Shown here in pieces: positions 61,516-64,000 of a DNA stretch of 64,000 bases. The DNA is from Hyaloperonospora brassicae. Taxonomy: Eukaryota; Oomycota; Peronosporomycetes; Peronosporales; Peronosporaceae. Made by a program: the position numbers and the translations under genes. How positions within the stretch are numbered: position 1 is the first letter of the stretch; every line of letters starts with the position of its first letter. The stretch lies in NCBI GenBank assembly GCA_947650285.1, contig CANTFL010001490.1, forward strand, positions 186,001 to 250,000. The letters are read 5' to 3'. The notes below the pieces were generated by a model. The model made no database searches, was not told the DNA's origin, and saw only the letters and a program-made list of their open reading frames with translations.

Positions 61516-63366
61516 CTATGACCCCGCGTCGCTGGAACTAGTATTCGTGCGGCCTGCTGTAGCAAGCAAACAGCTCAAGGCCGATGGAGTGAACTTTGAT
61601 GCGCGGTAGTACTTTACGGCATAGAAAGAGTCTTCGAAGAGCGCCACGACCTTGAAAAAAGCAAAGCTGCTCGCACTCACGTTGCGGTCCGGGTGGATTG
61701 GGTCTTCAATCACGAGCGCTGGCTTGCCAACTTGCGAGCGATGGCTGTCCGCGAGTCTGTAAATATACCCTCCATCGCGCACAGACATCCCGTTCTTGCT
61801 GTAGTCGAAAATCATGCCGAAGAACTCGAGGATCGTCATAATGTGCTCGCCAAGTGACGCCGGAGGCAAAGGAGACAACACTTTGGCCGACTCGTCGTCA
61901 CTGTCCAGCAAAGAAGAGTGGCTGCACGACGAACTCGAGTCTTCCGTGTCTGCGCTGCTGCTGGAAACGCTCATTGCGTCCAACAAGCGCGTATCCTGTA
62001 CTTGCTTCGTGGCCGTCACGACGGTTTTGCCATTTGCCGCCGCTGTGGACGACGACCCTGCGGGTGCGGTCAGCGCTGCAGCATAGCTGCACGGCGGACC
62101 AGCAGCTGGCTTGTTCTCCGATACGTTGACGATCCCAGCGGCAACAGCAGCATAGCTGAATCGGCGTTTCACCGAAACTTCTTGCGACGCCCCGTCCGGC
62201 GTTTGCTGCATTGGACGAGCCACTACCGTCGCATACGACGAGACTGGAGCTGGCGACGTCACAGCAGTCGACTCCGTAGGTGCAGTCATTGTCGTGCATG
62301 CAGGACGTAAGGTCGGACGCTGCGCTGCACTGGTCGACGCATCGGCCCCGTGGGACGTAGCGTTGTCTGCAGCGCTTCCGTCCACTGGAGCCACGTCAGT
62401 TTGTATCCGTCCTGTCGTCATCGTCTGGTTCGTGGTGCCTGCACGTGTCGACGGCCTCGGCGGCATTGCTCCTGAGGCATAGACAGCAGCTGCTTGGAAG
62501 CACGCGTCGCCGTTGCGCCAGAGCTGGGAAAAGTGGATCAGCATGAGCACGAGCGAGTACGAGCTCAGCCCTCCCGTGTACGCGTCGTTCAAGTCCCGCT
62601 CCCGCAAAAGCTGCTTGAACACAATGGCAAGGGGATAGAGCTCGGGCATCTTGGCAGTGTAGCGTCGGATCAAGTCCCGCGCGAGCAGTCCACTGTGCGT
62701 CGCGGCCGACTCGAACGTAATGTCAAACGGCACGGCCGTGTGGGCGCTCAGGAGTTTCAGCACCGGCACTTTGGCCGTGTCGAGGACCACGAGGGACGCG
62801 ACCCAGGGCTGCGTCTGCAAGAGCGCTGCGAGGTCCCGCAGCTGGTCCGCGGGCGTGCGCGTCGCATCGGGTGATTGGCTACAATCCGACGCGGGCCGCA
62901 CAATCACCACGAGGTCGACGTCACTATTGGGAAGCCACAGCCCTGTGGCGTAGGACCCAAACGTCTCGACGGTCGCCTGCGGCCAGAGGGCCACGACGCT
63001 CGCGCGCACGTGGGCAATCGTCGCTTCGATCGGCACGGCCAGTTGCTTGACCGTCGACTGCACCGACGTCGTGTACGCGACGACGTCGGCGTGCAGCGCG
63101 TCCGTCACGCGCCGGCGGTCGGGGCCACTGGTGGTGGCGGCCGACTGCCTCTCGTCCGCCGCGCGCTTGTTCTTGGCGCCCGCGCCGCTGCTAAAGTTGT
63201 TGGACACGCGACAGGACAGTGGCGCGGACGAGGGACGGGACGGGGACGCGCGCAGAACGCGTACGGCAGCCGGCGGGTGGCTGTCGGACGGCCGACGTGG
63301 CGGGGGCCGCTGTGTGGTCGCGAGCGCGTGGCCGCTGCTGCGGGGCTGGCGGCGGCGGTCGTCCAT
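61516..63366 (-). CDS. Non-canonical poly(A) polymerase, TRF4/TENT4-like
   Basis: 616 aa, single exon, ATG at 63366. The nucleotidyltransferase core has GS at 137-138 (FGSYATGLWLP), DVD at 149-151 and the third catalytic Asp in PFDITF (about 215). The central domain follows (VFKQLLRERDLNDAYTGG, LSSYSLVLM). The PAP-associated domain appears at about 505-590 (IMTILEFFGMIFDY, then DGGYIYRLAD and IEDPIHPDRNVS). Family members add short A-rich tails to nuclear RNAs, within TRAMP, for exosome decay. Oddities: a disordered Pro/Arg/Ser-rich N-terminus of about 85 residues, and a Ser/Thr/Ala-rich insert of about 210 residues between central and PAP-associated domains. The insert carries three SYA-type repeats (SSYATVVA, FSYAAVAA, CSYAAALT). 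Confidence 0.92.
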   Translation of the reverse strand: MDDRRRQPRSSGHALATTQRPPPRRPSDSHPPAAVRVLRASPSRPSSAPLSCRVSNNFSSGAGAKNKRAADERQSAATTSGPDRRRVTDALHADVVAYTTSVQSTVKQLAVPIEATIAHVRASVVALWPQATVETFGSYATGLWLPNSDVDLVVIVRPASDCSQSPDATRTPADQLRDLAALLQTQPWVASLVVLDTAKVPVLKLLSAHTAVPFDITFESAATHSGLLARDLIRRYTAKMPELYPLAIVFKQLLRERDLNDAYTGGLSSYSLVLMLIHFSQLWRNGDACFQAAAVYASGAMPPRPSTRAGTTNQTMTTGRIQTDVAPVDGSAADNATSHGADASTSAAQRPTLRPACTTMTAPTESTAVTSPAPVSSYATVVARPMQQTPDGASQEVSVKRRFSYAAVAAGIVNVSENKPAAGPPCSYAAALTAPAGSSSTAAANGKTVVTATKQVQDTRLLDAMSVSSSSADTEDSSSSCSHSSLLDSDDESAKVLSPLPPASLGEHIMTILEFFGMIFDYSKNGMSVRDGGYIYRLADSHRSQVGKPALVIEDPIHPDRNVSASSFAFFKVVALFEDSFYAVKYYRASKFTPSALSCLLATAGRTNTSSSDAGS

Positions 63367-63474
63367 TGTTCGTTGTCGTCGAGGCGGCGGCGTCGCGGGC
63401 AGTGGTGGACGGGAAGGGGGCGCGCAGTGGTCGGCGAGACGCGAGCGGGCCGTCCGTGCACGCGTAGACTGTGT

Positions 63475-63575
63475 GATGACGATGATGATGATGACGCCGG
63501 CGACGACGACGGCGAAATACTACTACTGCGAAATGCTACTACTGCTACGGCTATTCGCTTCGAGTACTATTACTG

Positions 63576-63607
<32 letters not shown>

Positions 63608-63656
63608 GCGATTACTACTGCTGCTTCGACTGCGATTAGTACGATTACGACCACAA

Positions 63657-63689
<33 letters not shown>

Positions 63690-63700
63690 GCTACTACTAC
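63475..63700. repeat. Trinucleotide microsatellites
   Basis: Three runs upstream of the poly(A) polymerase start: (GAT)n at about 63475-63494, (ACT)n at about 63578-63607, and (ACT)n at about 63660-63690 with an interrupted tail to 63700. They probably lie in its promoter or 5' UTR. Confidence 0.9.
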
Positions 63701-64000
63701 CTGCTGTTTACTCGCGGAAGTACGATTCGTGTGGAGGTTCGTAGTTGGACGCGAGGGCTGTATGTATTTAGGGATTAGGGTACTCGTGTGGGGCTGACGG
63801 CGAGGATCGGAGATAAGCGGAGCGCGCGTGACGTCTGAGGAGTGGACCACACACCCACACGCACGCGCGCACTGTCCATGCAACGCGTCGCGTCTGTGGG
63901 CGTTGCCAGCCCTTACTGGGCGAGTATGGCTCTTTTCTGTCCGTCACACGGTCGCTCTGTCTGTCCGAGTCCGTGGCGACTCGCGTCGCAACATGCTCGG
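63701..64000. other. Window end, no gene seen
   Basis: GC-rich sequence with short frames. An ATG at 63992 is too close to the edge to judge. Confidence 0.35.

Noticed and set aside
62875..63639. 254-codon plus-strand frame
   Set aside because: Opposite strand of the GC-rich poly(A) polymerase N-terminus running into ACT microsatellites (poly-Tyr end).

Overview
The window looks like an oomycete genome (Peronosporaceae type, Phytophthora or a downy mildew). The evidence is a myosin ending in a FYVE finger, compact genes with one short intron or none, a secreted effector-like protein, and Ty3/gypsy and Ty1/copia LTR elements of oomycete type. Species cannot be fixed from sequence alone.

Layout. 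(1) 0.3-17.5 kb is a host-gene block: a mitochondrial stomatin-like protein (minus strand, 2 exons), a divergent ELM2-like/PLU-1-like/PHD chromatin protein (plus strand, 2 exons, about 1973 aa) sharing a 207-bp promoter gap with it, a 4.7-kb stretch with only decayed coding-like sequence, and a myosin-FYVE gene (minus strand, 2 exons). (2) 19.2-35.6 kb holds two complete LTR-to-LTR Ty3/gypsy elements. LTR pairs are nearly identical and one has a perfect 5-bp target duplication, yet both have broken gag and pol. Each also carries a long antisense reading frame between integrase and the 3' LTR. (3) 36.6-49.8 kb is a copia-type element whose reverse transcriptase/RNase H end has been amplified into eight head-to-tail units of 1403/1404 bp. 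This is the most unusual structure here. (4) 49.9-58.3 kb is TE debris: a decayed minus-strand gypsy element and four solo LTRs, two with perfect target duplications. (5) 58.9-60.5 kb is a nested 72-bp/290-bp tandem repeat just upstream of a small secreted, effector-like protein gene. (6) 61.5-63.4 kb is a TRF4-type non-canonical poly(A) polymerase gene (minus strand), followed by trinucleotide microsatellites.

How it fits together. Conserved housekeeping genes sit at both ends with a repeat-rich, gene-poor interior, and the effector-like gene lies at the edge of that interior. This matches the gene-sparse, TE-rich compartments known for oomycete effectors. The host genes have unrelated jobs (mitochondrial membrane scaffold, chromatin reader, motor, RNA tailing); no operon or pathway link is implied. 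Splice sites were chosen by reading-frame phase and GT/AG, not by transcript data.
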